Shown in pieces: positions 32,239 to 44,826 of a stretch of DNA of 64,000 bases. This DNA comes from Takakia lepidozioides (lineage: Eukaryota; Streptophyta; Takakiopsida; Takakiales; Takakiaceae), in contig CM060732.1 of NCBI GenBank assembly GCA_030704615.1, forward strand, positions 50,015,053 through 50,079,052, in the 5' to 3' direction. The notes under the pieces were generated by a model. The model made no database searches. It was not told the DNA's origin and saw only the letters and a program-made list of their open reading frames with translations. The position numbers and the translations under genes are program-made. The first letter of the stretch is position 1. Each line of letters opens with the position of its first letter.

Positions 32239-33852
32239 CGTCACCAGAGCACAAACCATCCCACAACCCAAACTATGGATTGGCTGACCTTCAACCCCAC
32301 TCCCCTGCAGCCAAGTGCCAAAAACTGAAAGGAGAGACCGAATGACCTCATAACATGTAAGCCCATTCATTGGTGAAGAATAGAATGTGGCGGGTTCACA
32401 TCATACACATGAAACTTACCAGGAAACAGAACATCCATCCGGTTTTTGCACATATCCAGTGGACATCTATTCACACAATCAGCAAATGGCTGTATGGCGG
32501 AGCCCAACACCGGAGCCCCAAAGGCCTAAAGACTCTCAATGTTGGAACACAGGTGCAAACACAATTCAATTGAAAGGATATTGCAGATCTAGCCTCGTTG
32601 GAGTTATCAACGCATATACAATGTGTACTCCAACGCAGGTGCAACGTGACAAAGCAACATTTCCTTGACCTAAAACTAGTCCCTGCACACATTGGTAGAC
32701 CTGAAGGTTTTCCACGATGTCCTCCCCATGTCACAATTGAAAACATGTTCATGGATGTTTTCTGCCTACTTCATTTCGGCCCAATCAGATCTCCTCTACG
32801 CTGATGATGTTGCCCTTTTGGCACAATCCCCGGTCTTTCTGCAACGCCATCTCAAAATTTTGGAACAGTTCTGCAAAGACTATGGGATGCAAGTCAACTT
32901 AGCAAGACCAAGATCATGCTTCATTGGCCAGGCTGATCGTAGATTCATCTTCAACCAGCAGGAAATTGAGATTGTCAAATCATACCGGTACCTAGGTCTG
33001 TATCCACTCCCCCAAGTTTCACTTTGCAGCCACTGCCTTGGACAGATTGACTAAAGTAAGGCGGCCTCCGTCCACCTTCACACCAAATGCAAGCAAATAC
33101 ATCTGTGGCATCCCCGACCAAAAGTGGCTGTTTGACACCGTCGTCAACCCTGCTACCATCAATGGTTGTGAGTTTCTGGGCACCTGGTGTCCCTGTCTCC
33201 TGGTGGGAAAAGAATTTGGAACCATTACAGTCATCTTTCTCCAAGCAATGCTTGGCGCCAGGAGCACAACTCCATCTCAGATCCTAGGTGCAGAGTTCAC
33301 ATGTGTACCTTTGCAATCCGAGGCACAGTTCAGGCTTACAATCTTTCTCCATAGATTGCAAGCCCTTCCACCCAAGGGCTAGTGGCAAGGGCCCTCACAA
33401 CATCTATGAGGCTCAAAGCTGCAGGTTTCGGGAACTCCTGGTATGCTCGAGTGGACAGTTTATTGAAACGTAACGGACTTTCTACTGCTTTCCTATTACC
33501 AATGAACCCAGATGAGGTGGACATCACATCCAGACATGACCACAACAGACTCATTCGGAGAGAGCTTATGGAATTACATGTCAAGAGAACTTGGATGCTA
33601 CCCAATCTCACAACAAAGCTCCACTTCTATCGAGAGACATTCTTGGTGCTCCGCGATGATAGAATCTTCAGACCAAATTACCTTTCAGCACCCTCCTCCT
33701 TCCCTCTTGAGGGCTTGGGCGGTTCAGGGTGGGTTCCCACAACAATACGGATAGAGACTGGCAGATGGAAAACCTGCAACGGGAGGACCGCCTATGTCCA
33801 GCTTGCATAGGGCGCAGCAAGGAAATTGAAACTGAAGAACACTTCTTCTTCT
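32239..33852 (+). mobile_element. 5'-truncated LINE, left part (RT C-terminus)
   Basis: Pieces of a non-LTR reverse transcriptase ORF: SDLLYADDVALLAQSP (catalytic YADD, about 32,793-32,840), then FCKDYGMQVNLARPRSCFIG and KSYRYLGL. Further on come RRELMELHVKRTWMLPNL and the C-terminal zinc-knuckle-like DRLCPACIGRSKEIETEEHF. Frameshifts and probable deletions precede the YADD block. The LINE starts after TGAACACAA (32,230-32,238), is interrupted at 33,852 by CACTA-B, and resumes at 48,011. The insertion lies inside a 70-bp intron of the CACTA-A Ptta gene. Confidence 0.82.
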
Positions 33853-34250
33853 CACTACAACAGATTGCGGCTTTTATGACTCCCATGGGTGCGCAGTCAC
33901 GACCAATTTGTGGCAGAAATGCCATTTGCAGTCGAAATGCCTTTTGAAGTCATAACATAGATCACGACGAAGCCGGTTATGCGACTGTATGACTCCGAAC
34001 TTTGCACAACACAGGTCAAACACCCTTTGACCAGGAATATTGCCATGGTGGATATGAACTACCAGTCAGGGTCATGCCCATATGTGAATGACGTGTGCAT
34101 ATTGCTAGACGGACATATGACTTCATGACTGCCACTCTAATGTATTCTGCCAGATCATCACATGTCGTCATGACATGGAGAGTCTGTGACATGGAACAAC
34201 TTATGAGGTGTCTACATATGATTGGTTAAGTGGCTTTGATATTGTGGTGC
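33853..34250. promoter_or_regulatory. Left terminus and subterminal repeats of CACTA-B
   Basis: The terminal inverted repeat is followed by repeated TATGACT/GTCATGAC-type motifs (33,875, 33,950, 33,985, 34,115, 34,170). The same ATGACT motif occurs near the right terminus. Subterminal repeats of CACTA elements usually bind the TnpA-like protein; that function is inferred. Confidence 0.6.
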
Positions 34251-35514
34251 GGGGGATGCAAGTGAAGGGAACGGTTGCACACGAAGCAGCTTAGTAGGCC
34301 GTTGGCGCTTTGTGGAGAAGAATGGAACGTGAAGCCAACATGCTAGAGAGGCGATCTGGAACCGCATCTGTTTGTGACGTTACGTTCAAATGGCGGCGTG
34401 CATTTTAGTGTTTGTTGATCGCCGACAACATCAAAGCAAGCCTCATACTGCGGAATGACAACGAACAAATGATGCATTCAGGGGATAGATAAATTCATGC
34501 AAATCAAAAAATTCACTCATGAGAGTGATGCAAAACAGGGCTCAACAAAAGTCTTTGGGCATGACCAAGAACACCAACAAAATATGAAATCCAATACACT
34601 CTAACATATCGCCTTGTGCATGTCGCCCTGTAGTAGGCCATCCCGGAGCTCCACGCCGTGTGCTACTGGAAGAAAGCTTGGCAATACGGTATGTTCCGAT
34701 CCACCCACTTTGCCATTGGGGGGTTTTCTAAGAATGGGAGAGCCCATGAATTCAGCTTCTTGTATGATAAAACAACTGAGATAACAGCTCATGTTGTTTC
34801 TCTCTAATGTACATATCCCAATGACCTGCCCCAAGCTAGAACAGCAGCAGGATGACATCAGGGAATGATGTGGTGCAAGGCATGGAACACCTGCAGGGCA
34901 AGCAACATTGTAGTGTGAATGTACTGCACCCTGCTTGAGCCATTCACAGATGGGGGACTATACAAGTGAGTCACATGGTGTTAGCTGGGGCATGAGAGAA
35001 ACTGCCCATAAAATGCATCTACGCAAATAACCCACTCAACCAGCCAGAGCATCATCTATGCGGATTGCCAATTCTTTTGGAAAAAATGAAAATGATAAGT
35101 AGGGACCAAGCTTAAAAGCACTCCATTGTATTCAATGGTCCATAAACACAAGCCTGCCCAATATAAGACCCACAAAATCACTGGGGCAATTATGTATGTA
35201 AACTGGAAGGCACATGCACTTTGTCAACAATGTACCAAAGGCAGAACTGATGTGTAAATTTGCATGTCGTTCCAAAGTCTATAGTGACATAAATGTCATG
35301 ACACGTTGCCAGACAGACACGCCATGTAAGTTGGCACCTCCAACCCCCTGCAAAAAGGACACCCCCAAGGGCAACCCTTAGTGCCAGTCTTATGAATCCC
35401 ACATTATTCATGAATCAACCGGGATTACATATTCAATTTGCCCAATACCACCCTTCATATACTTGAGATAGAGGAAGGCAGTTGGGGGGGGAAAGTCATA
35501 CCTCATTCTAGGTA
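34251..35514. other. Non-coding interior of CACTA-B, left side
   Basis: No credible ORF between the subterminal repeats and the 3' end of the tnp2 gene. This is probably the gene's 3' flank. Confidence 0.55.
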
Positions 35515-36110
35515 CTAGTACACATCCACATCAACCAACTCCTCATCACTGGACTCTGAATCTCCATCGCAGCTGTCCTCCGTGGGACATTGATGTGCTT
35601 CCTCAGATCGCATGTCTCTGTAAAGTGAAGCAACCTCTTCAGGTGTCACTTGGATGGTCTGGCCCACCCTGTCACTAGCAACATTGGTCTCTAATGTGAT
35701 TGGGGGCTAAGAGGCCTGATAACACTGCAATATCATCGTTGCAATGCTCACATCAGAAACAGCCCTGCGTGACCTGGGGTTTTTTTCCAGCACCACGTTC
35801 CATCTCGGTTCATTCACACACTCAGAGAAAAGAACTTGCTCGACCTGTGATGGGAGCACAAAAGGCTGTTCAAGTGGAGGCAACAAGTGGGAGAAATTCA
35901 CACCAATGTGAAGCCAGACTCGTCCTGCTTCATTGACACAGGCTGAGAGCCCACACGTCGTGCACGTACCCATGAACACAATAGCCGTGGTGTTTGTGGA
36001 GCCATAATCCCAATTCTAAAATCTCCTTTATGACACCCACATACCGTACGCTTTCCACCACCTGCTCACGGTCAATGCAAGTACTGTCATGCTGGAAACA
36101 GTAGAGACCC
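35515..36110 (-). pseudogene. CACTA-B tnp2 gene: DUF4216 C-terminal region
   Basis: Minus-strand frames give VNFSHLLPPLEQPFVLPSQV followed by EQVLFSECVNEPRWNVVLEK and NPRSRR, and end in an acidic tail EEVASLYRDMRSEEAHQC...SSDEELVDVDVY with stop at 35,515. The QVEQVxFSxDxxxPxWxVVLxKxPR pattern is the end of DUF4216, which closes plant CACTA transposase proteins. It matches the CACTA-A copy at 53.9 kb. Upstream parts near 36,000-36,120 (HDSTCIDREQVVE-like) are shifted. Confidence 0.75.
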
Positions 36111-36579
36111 CCGAGTCATATGTCACAATGGGGCTGTTGAGTCCATCTGAAGTAACCCTGAAGGCTGAATCAGTAGCATGGTTGGCAACACTTGACACAT
36201 GCTGGCGGACTGCTTTTACCAGCCATTCTGCAAAGTGAGGGAGAGCACGGATCTTGTTCTGTTAGTAGCATTTTCAGTCTCCAACCTGCATTTCTCCACC
36301 TCATAGGACCTGCCAACACACGCACAACCACAAAAATTTATCTAGTGCAACCCCTGCAGCCGATGGAAGAACTACTGCACACACACCTATACAAAGCATA
36401 CCATGCATAGCAGGTACCAGAACGTTTGCCACTTACCCCAACATAATGCTCAAACTGGGATGGTTGTGAATGACGTAGTCGTGGACAAGCTGCAACAATT
36501 CGAGGTCAACCTCCGTGGTCGACCAACCCTTCCAATACCCCAGCCCGACACTGATTCCTCCTCCCTGCATCCCACACTC

Positions 36580-37340
36580 TTCCGCCTAGTGCATCAAAGA
36601 AAGACAAGTACTCTGTACAAAATCCCATGCCTCGTCAAACACGTAGCCCTCCGCCATACTGCCCTCAGGCTTCGCCACTTTCGCACATACCCTTTAAAAT
36701 CCTTCATTGCTCTCTCCACCGGGTACATCCACCGAGAAGCTACAGGTCCACACAATCCACCTCATCCACCCAGGTGGATAAGTAAATGTGTCATAACATC
36801 AAAAAATGAGGGTGGGAACTCTTTCTCAAGACAAAGAGTCACTGCCACCTCCTTCTTCAATTCCTCATGCTCGGTGGGATCAATGAATTTTGCACAAAGC
36901 TTGCGAAACACACGGACACTCTTAGTATGGCATTGCGAACCCCAGGCGCCATCAACCCACGTAGAGCAAGTGGGAGGATCTGTTGCATTAGCACGTGATA
37001 ATCATGTGACTTCAATTGGCTCAACTTTTGTTTGACCACATGTTTTTTGAAAGCAGAGGCATAGCCAGTGGGTACTTTCAGATTCGTGATAATCTCCAGG
37101 AACACCCGCTGCTCTGGTTTTGTGAGCACATATGGCGCATCAGGCATTACCAATGTATCCACTCTGGTGGGATGGCGTCGTAACCAAAGAGGCTTTCGAA
37201 TGCCCTGCAATTCCATATCGCGGCGAACTTGCATCGTGTCCTTCTCGCCGAAAATAGTCTTGATTATGTTCTCCGTCACGTTCTTCTCGCAATGCATGGT
37301 ATCAAAAGTGTGGCGGATGATAAGATGCTGCACCATGTGT
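36580..37340 (-). pseudogene. CACTA-B tnp2 gene: tnp2 end and DUF4218
   Basis: Reads HTFDTMHCEKNVTENIIKTI and FGEKDTMQVRRDMELQGIRK, then LTKPEQRVFLEIITNLKVPT and KSHDYHVLMQQILPLALRGL. In another frame it continues LCLEKEFPPSFFDVMTHL. This is the CEKN(V/F)xENIxKTxFGEKDT end of the tnp2 fold followed by DUF4218 (K-SHD-H-LMQ-LP-A and FPPSFFDVM-HL). One in-frame stop or shift lies near 36,857. Confidence 0.8.
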
Positions 37341-37471
37341 CTAACAAATTAGGCACATTGCAATGCAGTCATGAATGATGTTTACAGCACAGGTTCAGTA
37401 AACAAACAATCATGCACAATGAAAAACCAATGCACTGTTTTGTTCCCAAAACACATGTGTGGTAATCGCAC

Positions 37472-38882
37472 CTCCCAGTAAGGCAAGTCAAACAGAATGG
37501 ACAATCGTTTTACGCCATGGAGCTTGGAGGGATCGTTCTGTGCGCCTACAGTCCCACCATCATCAATCCATTGTTTGTAATGTCGCACGCTCCTTGATTT
37601 CGGTGGCTGTCACTGTATGTGGAGCAGGTCTCATGTCTCGCGCCCCATTAAAAAGTCTGGATCTTCTATAGGCATGATTGTGGGGAAGATAGCGTCGATG
37701 CCCCTGGAATATCAATTTCTTACAAGCTGGGGAATATCTGGAATCGACTTGAGGTCCACATGCTGGACAAGCACAGTACCCTTGGTGAACCTGACCTGAT
37801 AACAAGCCATAGGCGGGGAAGTCATGTATGGACCACATGAGGACTGCACGCATGTTAAAAGCCCGCTCTCCTTCAATGGCTGCCACATCCACGGCTGCAA
37901 CTCCCACCCACATGTCGTTAGCTCCTCCACTAGTGGTTGCAGGTAAACATCCACATTTTCACTTGTCACAGATTCCTTTCCAGGAATGAGGAGTGTTAAC
38001 ATGACAAAAAATTCTTCGTTACCAACCATGGAGGTAGATTATAATTGAGCACCATGATGGGCCAGGTGGACCAAGAAGTGGATTTGGTGCCATAAGGATT
38101 GACCCCATCCAGTGCCAATCCAAGACGCAGATTTCTTGGATCTGAAGCAAAATCCGGCCATGTGTTGTCAATATGGCACCAAGCCTTACTGTCTGCAGCA
38201 TGCCGGACCATGCCATCTGCACTTCTATGATTGTTGTGCCACTTCATGAGCTCTGCCAGCGTCTTAACGAAACATCCGTTTCAATCTAGGTATGAGAGGA
38301 AAGTATCGCAACACCTTCTTGGGCACCTTCCCACGGCCGTCCATGTATCGACGACTATGGCACTTGGGGCAATTAGCAGCCTTTTTGAGGTCTCCACGAA
38401 ACAATACACATCCACGCTCACAGGCATGGATCTGTTTGTATCCTAGACCCATCATGGCGATCATATTTTTGGCCTCATACTGCGATTTGGCAAGGTGTTT
38501 TGTTTGGGCAAAATCTCCAGCCTCAACAATGAAATAACTCATCCACAAATGCGTTGGTACATCTGTGAGTGGCGCAAGAATTGAGCAACATCAATGTGGC
38601 AGTCAATCGGTTGTGAACGCTCCCATCGTATAAGGGGATTTGGGACTCTCGCATGAGTTTTCCATGGTGAAGATCATTTGGCGCGCCTGCTTCTTCTCCG
38701 CCCATATTTTCCCCATCAGGCATTTCAGAGGGATTTGCGCCATTCTCAACAGCCCTCATCATTGTCCAAGTGAAGGGCATTTGGGGCAGGTGTGGGATTC
38801 TCCCGGAGGGTATCTGATATTTCAAATGCATCTTGCACAGCACGGGCAATCTGGCCCCGTAGCCCATTGCCGTCTTGTCCAT
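37472..38882 (-). pseudogene. CACTA-B tnp2 transposase catalytic region
   Basis: Frames in order give MGYGARLPVLCKMHLKYQIP, YKQIHACERGCVLFRGDLKK, CPKCHSRRYMDGRGKVPKKV and LRYFPLIPRLKRMFR. Then come DGMVRHAADSKAWCHIDNTW, LRLGLALDGVNPYGTKSTSW, FVMLTLLIPGKESVTSENVD, VLMWSIHDFPAYGLLSGQVH and CPACGPQVDSRYS. DGVNPYG and the MWSIHDFPAYG aspartates are the usual catalytic-region landmarks of the En/Spm tnp2 family. About four one-base frameshifts (near 38,000, 37,900, 38,260 and 38,530) inactivate it. Exon ends at LPYWE with a GT donor near 37,470. Confidence 0.85.
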
Positions 38883-39379
38883 CCAAATTGACGTCGTTTT
38901 GCAACACTCTCTAGGCTACATTCAGCCTCCACTTCAGAGTCGGATGTAATGTAGCCCTGTGAACGCAAATGAAATCATAAATTGGGATACGATGAACAGG
39001 CTTTTTTCAAAACTCCCAGATTATGAAATTTCATTTAAACACTGTCATGTAAGCAAACACTTTGTAGAATTGCACTAGTTCAATACAGGTGAATGCTACA
39101 AGTCTCCCCCGCACTTGCGAATCAGGAGACGAAATTGGTCGGCCACAGACTTCATTTCGAAGCAGCTTGTGGAGCTCAGACACAAACACAAATGAAAACT
39201 ACTCTCATATAATACGGCAAAGTAGGAACACAGTTTTCATCGAAAACAAAACAAACATACCCTCTGTGATAGAGGGAGACATCCCCACATACAGACAGCT
39301 ATCTGCACAGACCAACAAAGTGAAAGCTCTCAACAATATGCCCAAGTGGGCAGTGCGTTGAAGGCATGACACATGGCAA

Positions 39380-39660
39380 CAAACTGCCAAAAGCCCAAAA
39401 TGCATATTGCCTTCACACATGGCAGTCAACAACGACCATGTAGTCATGACCCTGACTACATGACTCCAGTACAACCAATGGAAGAACACCACGTAGTTGA
39501 AATGTCCATGATCCACGGTCATGAAGTCATGGACATGACTACTCTGACGCACTACCGACTACATGACTCCATCACTACGACTCCATGACTCCAATACATC
39601 CAACGGAAGAACGACACGTAGTTCGGACTCCAGTCACTCCCACGACTGTCCAAAATGCGG
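39380..39660. repeat. Repeat zone between the divergent CACTA-B genes
   Basis: A roughly 127-bp unit is duplicated. CATGACTCCAGTACAACCAA followed by TGGAAGAACACCACGTAGTT (39,458-39,498) recurs as CATGACTCCAATACATCCAA followed by CGGAAGAACGACACGTAGTT (39,585-39,624). Between them are further ATGACT/AGTCATG motifs like those at the element ends. Its position suggests a shared promoter and binding zone. Confidence 0.7.
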
Positions 39661-39739
39661 ACATGCGCGGGCGTGCTGCGAGCATGTCAGAGTGCGTGCG
39701 TCGTGCAAGGCGTACCGGGACTGTACACTGTCGAAGGTT

Positions 39740-39970
39740 TGGGTCCCTCCCATACTTTGTTAGGTGTTTTTTGGCCATCGGTAGAAACTGCGAGATCCCT
39801 CCATGGCATATTTTGCAGTTGCACAATATTTTGCGGTGCCCTTGTGCAATGGCATGCGCCTCCTCTAGTCGCCACAGTTTCTCATCTTTCCTGCGCACAC
39901 GGAGTCGTTGAGCTGTTAGCCGAAACCCCGCTCTCGTTGTATACATTGTACTTACACAGGGGGTGTGCAA
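39740..39970 (-). pseudogene. CACTA-B tnp2 gene: transposase-associated N-terminal exon
   Basis: Contains EEAHAIAQGHRKILCNCKIC followed by HGGISQFLPMAKKHLTKYGR. This corresponds to the transposase-associated domain (CPCxxC... HLxxxGF) that begins plant tnp2 proteins and to CPCERC...VRTHLLHHKRH in CACTA-A. It starts a gene that continues leftward at 38.88 kb; the connecting intron is not resolved. Confidence 0.6.
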
Positions 39971-40434
39971 GGGTCTTTGCAGCTGATGTCAGACTGCCAT
40001 GGTCAGGCCCTCCCCGTGCGGTCCTCTGACTGCGTATGAGAAGCTAAGGGAGACCTGCATTGCTCGCAACAAAGAGGTTGAGGCGGAGTTGTTTGGTTCG
40101 CACCCACTGTGAGTATACTGAGAGGCGGCTCACCCTAGTGTTGTGGCCTAAATCTCGCAGGAGAGCATTCCACCTCAACCGGAGTGCTCAACTGACCCGA
40201 ATACTTTAGTTTGGGGTTGTCAGACATCGCATTGCAGGGGCTTGTCATTAGGGTTTTTTTTTTTTAAAATGTGAGAGGTCTACGGTTTAGCCTGAAATTG
40301 CCCGCATCCTTGTCTTTTGGGTTTACGAGTTTTTCTACATTCCCAGTGTTGGATTGCATTGCTAAGTACACAGAATGATGGTTGTGAGGCGACGCCTGTC
40401 TCCACACTATCATGGCGCACCATGAAGAGCGGGA

Positions 40435-40716
40435 TTGGTTAATTTCTTCATGGGGCGAGGATTGCAGGCTTCTTGCTCGAAACCAAAGCGTGCTTGCCGT
40501 CGACCTCCACTACCCACGGGACCACCCAGACGCAGTGGAAGGCTAGAAACAATGGCCGACGAGGCACGACAGTATGTAGACGAAGACGAGGAGGAGGATT
40601 TGTTGTGTGTCCCTGCGGGCGAGCACACTGGCGATTCTAGCGAAGATATTCTTCGCCACCCAGCTCCTGCACCCTCGCTTCCCCAGAAACGCCCGTCGCC
40701 GGCAAAATCACCATCT
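40435..40716 (+). CDS. CACTA-B Ptta/FCP1 gene: exon 1
   Basis: Begins MVNFFMGRGLQASCSKPKRA, continues RRSGRLETMADEARQYVDED and an acidic stretch, and ends PSLPQKRPSPAKSPS before GTAAGC at 40,717. The RRSGRLE...MADEARQ arrangement matches CACTA-A exon 1 (RRSPRLA...MASVREGRQ), which supports the upstream start rather than the MADE methionine. Basic then acidic composition suggests a nuclear, DNA-associated protein. Confidence 0.68.
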
Positions 40717-41427
40717 GTAAGCACCTCCTCACTATGACGCCACATCTTCAGCATTTCTATGCATTCACATGCTCAGCATACCCATGAAGGAAGCATGCAA
40801 ATGTACAGAACGTGTCTGAGACTTTCTTAGCATTCCAGGATGTAAATGCACTTCCCACACAGAAGAGGTTGAAAGGTGGAAGCCACAGAACTTAACTGGG
40901 CAACACAATTCACCATCACCCACTCATTGGGATTTCCAATCATTAGGAAACCCCATATAGGCAGCAAGCCCAAATGGGATAGGAAATCAACCCCTTTTGC
41001 TATATCTTCATCGTGTACATAGTTTGGGTTAAAGTCAAAGGCTCTTACTAAGAGGTTGATACATAGTGATGTTTCTGTTTACAACTAAAATGCAATGTCC
41101 ATTCAAATGAGTCCATCTACCCACTGATGCAAGTACTTGTATGCACGCTTTGATACAAGCATGCCAATGGTTTTTGAGGTCTCCCCACTAGGTAGGCTTT
41201 GGAATTGGCCATGTAGATTTGGCTCAGCCCCCACTTTTCTGAATGGGTAAACAGAAGTGTGGGGCACCTGATGAGTCTGAGGGGATGAGGACCTGCTCAT
41301 AGGAGGATGAGTACAATCAAAGCTTTAAAATGGCAGGTGCACGGCGTTAATTTGTTCTAAGTTGCCATGATTTCATTTGAATGCTTTGATTGACTTTAAT
41401 GTTTGAATTGGTTTTTATTCTGTGCAG

Positions 41428-42410
41428 GCCAGGAAGAGGCGAGCTTCCATCGAAGGCGCTGCAGCTGTGGTGGGCAGTCCATCGGGGCGGGGGTTGTTCA
41501 AACAAGTCAACCCTGCTACAAACAAGTCCCCAAGCGCAGAACGACCACCTCCACGACCTATTCCACAGTACCCTCCGTACACACATTACCCACATGCCTA
41601 CCCCACCCCCGATCAGTATGGCGCTGCGGGCCCTTACAACCCGCACATCCAATACAAGCCCCCTCCAGGTGGTTACCCACAGCAGCCATATGCCCATTCT
41701 CCTCCACCTATTCCCCCTTACCTCCTAGACCCACATGCTTACCCGGCATCTACACGTCCACCATACGAACCTTTTGGGCCATACGGTGGGCGATACTGTC
41801 CCGCCCCCCATTCCCCATGGCAACCCCCAGCTGCCCCACCACCTGAGGTGGCAAAGGAAGAGACCCCTATGACCAAGAAGGAGCGAGCTAATGCTTTGAG
41901 GCGGGCGAACAGGCGTGCCAGGCAGAGGCAATCCGAAACCATGATGCGCGAGACGAAGATGGACTCCCCCCTCAAGTGCTTCCGGTTGACAAAGCTGGAG
42001 AGCCCATTGGACCAGCACGCAATACCTGGCATGCAGCCCTCAAAGGCCAGATGTGGCGTTTGTGTGACATGTCAATGCATATTGCAGCGCAGGATGAATC
42101 TGTCATTGAAGAAATATATAGGATTCTAAACTCTACATTTGCGTACACGCCACGTGGTCTTGACTATGAGCACATGAGGAAGACACTTGGCATTGCCTTG
42201 AAAACCCAAAGACACGAGATCCATGCAATGTACAAGGCAGGCGAGGGGAGGCCTGCGCATCTGAAGGAAGCTCATTGGGACAGGCTGGTATCGTATTGGC
42301 AGACAGCAGGATTCAACGCAAAAAGTGCCCTCATGAAGGTTGCAAATTCATCAATCAAGAAGCCTTCAAAAACAGGACGTGGTGGGAAGGCATCTGTTGA
42401 GGCTCGGCTT
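41428..42410 (+). pseudogene. CACTA-B Ptta gene: exon 2 (Transposase_24 domain)
   Basis: Opens after a CTGTGCAG acceptor as ARKRRASIEGAAAVVGSPSG. A Pro/Tyr-rich disordered region follows (YPPYTHYPHAYPTPDQYGA and more), then a basic helix KKERANALRRANRRARQRQ. After a one-base frameshift near 41,950 comes VLPVDKAGEPIGPARNTWHA, then LNSTFAYTPRGLDYEHMRKT and HWDRLVSYWQTAGFNAKSAL, ending GKASVEARL at the donor 42,411. The WDxLVxYWxxxxFxxKS block is the hallmark of plant Ptta/En/Spm (Transposase_24) proteins, the TnpA-like DNA-binding partner of CACTA transposases. Confidence 0.75.
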
Positions 42411-42478
42411 GTAAGTTCACACACCAGCCTTTTTGCCCTCTTTGCCTTGGCTGATTGTTGTTTATAATGTGAAACAGG

Positions 42479-43190
42479 CTAAGTCCTGGCAGAAGAGAGT
42501 AGAAAAGATTCTCAAGGACCTGGACCTGGATCCGCAAGTATTGACCCAGCTGGATAAATCTGACTTAGAGGCTGTAGTGTCTGAAGGCATGTCTGTTGCC
42601 ATCAGATTGTCTGATGAAAATGAAGTTAGGCAGAGAACTTCCCTGAAGTTGTTTCCAGTCAGTGACATGGGGGTGGACATCTTGGATGACCTCAAGGGTC
42701 TACCTAGACTGAAATTTAAACTCAGGGCAGGAAGCCTACCTTTGAACAACAAACAGAAGCAGAGAGGAAAGGGAGAGTGCAATTGTCCGTAGTGTGGGCA
42801 ATCTGAAGACAATATTTTCATTTTCTGATACACTGTCCGGGGTTCTCTCACCAAAGAGACGTTGTCTTCAATTCAATCAAGGGAATTGTGCCTGTACCCC
42901 TGTTTACCAACTTTGAAACTCTCGAGGCTGAGCCAAAAGCCGCGGCCCTCCTGAGGCCTAGTTTTGGGGCAAATCACACCCAGCAGATTGATGCTTGTGT
43001 GAAGGGTTTTCTAGAGGATATCTGGAAAACCCGGATTAAATCTTTATATGAAGGTAAGTCTTACTACCAACGTCAACCCCTGACTGAGGTAGGTTCTGTT
43101 CCTTTTGTTCCCGCTCAAACTGGGCGGGGGTCAATGGCCAGAAGGCTACGGCAAACAACGTCTTATGAGTACAATGTATAATGGGGTGTC
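42479..43190 (+). mobile_element. LINE 3' fragment, copy 1 (in a CACTA-B intron)
   Basis: Reads AKSWQKRVEKILKDLDLDPQ, LKFKLRAGSLPLNNKQKQRG and KGECNCP-stop-CGQSED. The last two correspond to the (L/Y)xLRxG...CxxC...E(D) end of a non-LTR reverse transcriptase. In a shifted frame VPVPLFTNFETLEAEPKAAA and onwards follows. It is about 90% identical to 43,651-44,214. It begins immediately after the AAACAG acceptor-like sequence at 42,478, within an intron of the Ptta/FCP1 gene. Confidence 0.7.
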
Positions 43191-44240
43191 CATTTCCCCC
43201 ATTTTACACCATGTTAGGAGGGAAGTACGAAGTGCCACCAGGCTTTGTCATTGAATTCTCCAAATTATGTCCCCGGCAATCAGGTTTTTCTTGAAGGGGT
43301 GTTGCCTGTGGAGTGAACTAAAGTGTTCATTCACCTTGTCGCAAGGTGCTTGAAGGCTTTTCTTTAAGGGGGGACCTGCCTTGGAGTACAGATCTGCTAT
43401 ATGGGTTGATAGCTCCAACCAGGCTAAGTCTCTAGAATCCATTCAAGTGGGGGTGCTTAAGGAGTGTATGTCAGCATGCTCCAAAACAGCCAATGTGGTT
43501 GTTCGGGGTGAGTTTTGGCATTCCATCCTTAAGCTCCCGACGAGATGAATTCAAGGTCAGATGGTGGGGTCAGCTGCAACATATGCCCAACACCAGATAT
43601 CCTAAGTTGATCGACTCTATATCTTGGAAACAGGACCGCCCTGTCAAAGGCTAAGTCCTGGCAGAAGAGAGTAGAAAAGATTCTCAAGGACCTGGACCTG
43701 GATCCGCAAGTCTTGACCCTGCTGGATAAATCTGCCTTAGAGGCTGTAGTGTCTGAAGCCATGTTTGTTGCCATGAGATTGTCTGATGAAATGAAGTTAG
43801 GCAGAGAACTTCCCTGAACTTCTTTCTAGTCAGTGACATGGGGGTGGACATCTTGGATGACCTCAAGGGTCTACCCACTCTCGGCACTAGACTGAAATTT
43901 AAACTCAGGGCAGGAAGCAAGCCTACCTTTGAACAGCAAACAGAAGCAGAGAGGAAAGGGAGAGTGCAATTGGTGTGGGCAATCTGAAGAGTATTCATTT
44001 TCTGATACACTGTCCGGGGTTCTCTCACCAAAGAGACGTTGTCTTCAATTCAATCAAGGGAATTGCCTGTACCCCTGTTCACCAACTTTGAAAGTTGAGA
44101 GGCTGAGCCAAAAGCCCAGGCCTTCCTGAGGCCTAGTTTTTGGGCAAATCACACACAGCAGATTGATGCTTGTGTGAAGGGTTTTCTAGAGGATATCTGG
44201 AAAACCCGGATTATTGGATTACTAGAAAACCCGGATTACC
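43191..44240 (+). mobile_element. LINE 3' fragment, copy 2
   Basis: Includes RDEFKVRWWGQLQHMPNTRY followed by PKLIDSISWKQDRP (a KxRWWGxLQxMPxTRYPKLI motif typical of LINE ORF2 C-termini). It then repeats AKSWQKRVEKILKDLDLDPQ and what follows, down to about 44,214. It therefore extends further 5' than copy 1. Small deletions shift the frame. The two copies may be one tandem insertion or a duplication. Confidence 0.7.
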
Positions 44241-44826
44241 CGAACCTGGCAAAGTTGTGAAGTGGGTGGGGTCCTCATTTTACATACCAATCTGTAAGTG
44301 TGGATAGAGGAGGGTCTGATCAGAGTTGTCGTGCAATGATGATGTCAGGGCAGTATTTGAAACTGCAATAGTGAGAGTGAGTGTGAGTGTTAACATGACT
44401 TTTTGTGGTCATTAACATAGGGTAGTGTTGTGCTGGTGATTACTCTTCTGCATTAGCTGCATTTGTCACTCAGCTCTCTGTATTACTGCAGACATAGTGA
44501 CTAGGTTAGTGGGCGCGGGATACCAATATTGGTTGCATCCCAACAGTATGTCTGACAAACCTCTGTTCAATCACTGTTGTAGAATGGTATGTCGCTCGTC
44601 AGGTTGACCATGCTAGCATACTGAGCTGGTACATGACAAATGCAGGCAAAGGAGCGAGGCCGAAGTCCATCGTTGCATGAAATCCAGGAAGGTTCAGTAA
44701 GCAGAACATTGACCAGCGAGCGGATGGTGAGATCCACGTGATCATTCTTTCTCCCATTTTTTGTCGATTATTTTGTTCTAGGCATGATGTTCTCATGTTG
44801 TTCATGGACTTGCGTGGACCTGGCAG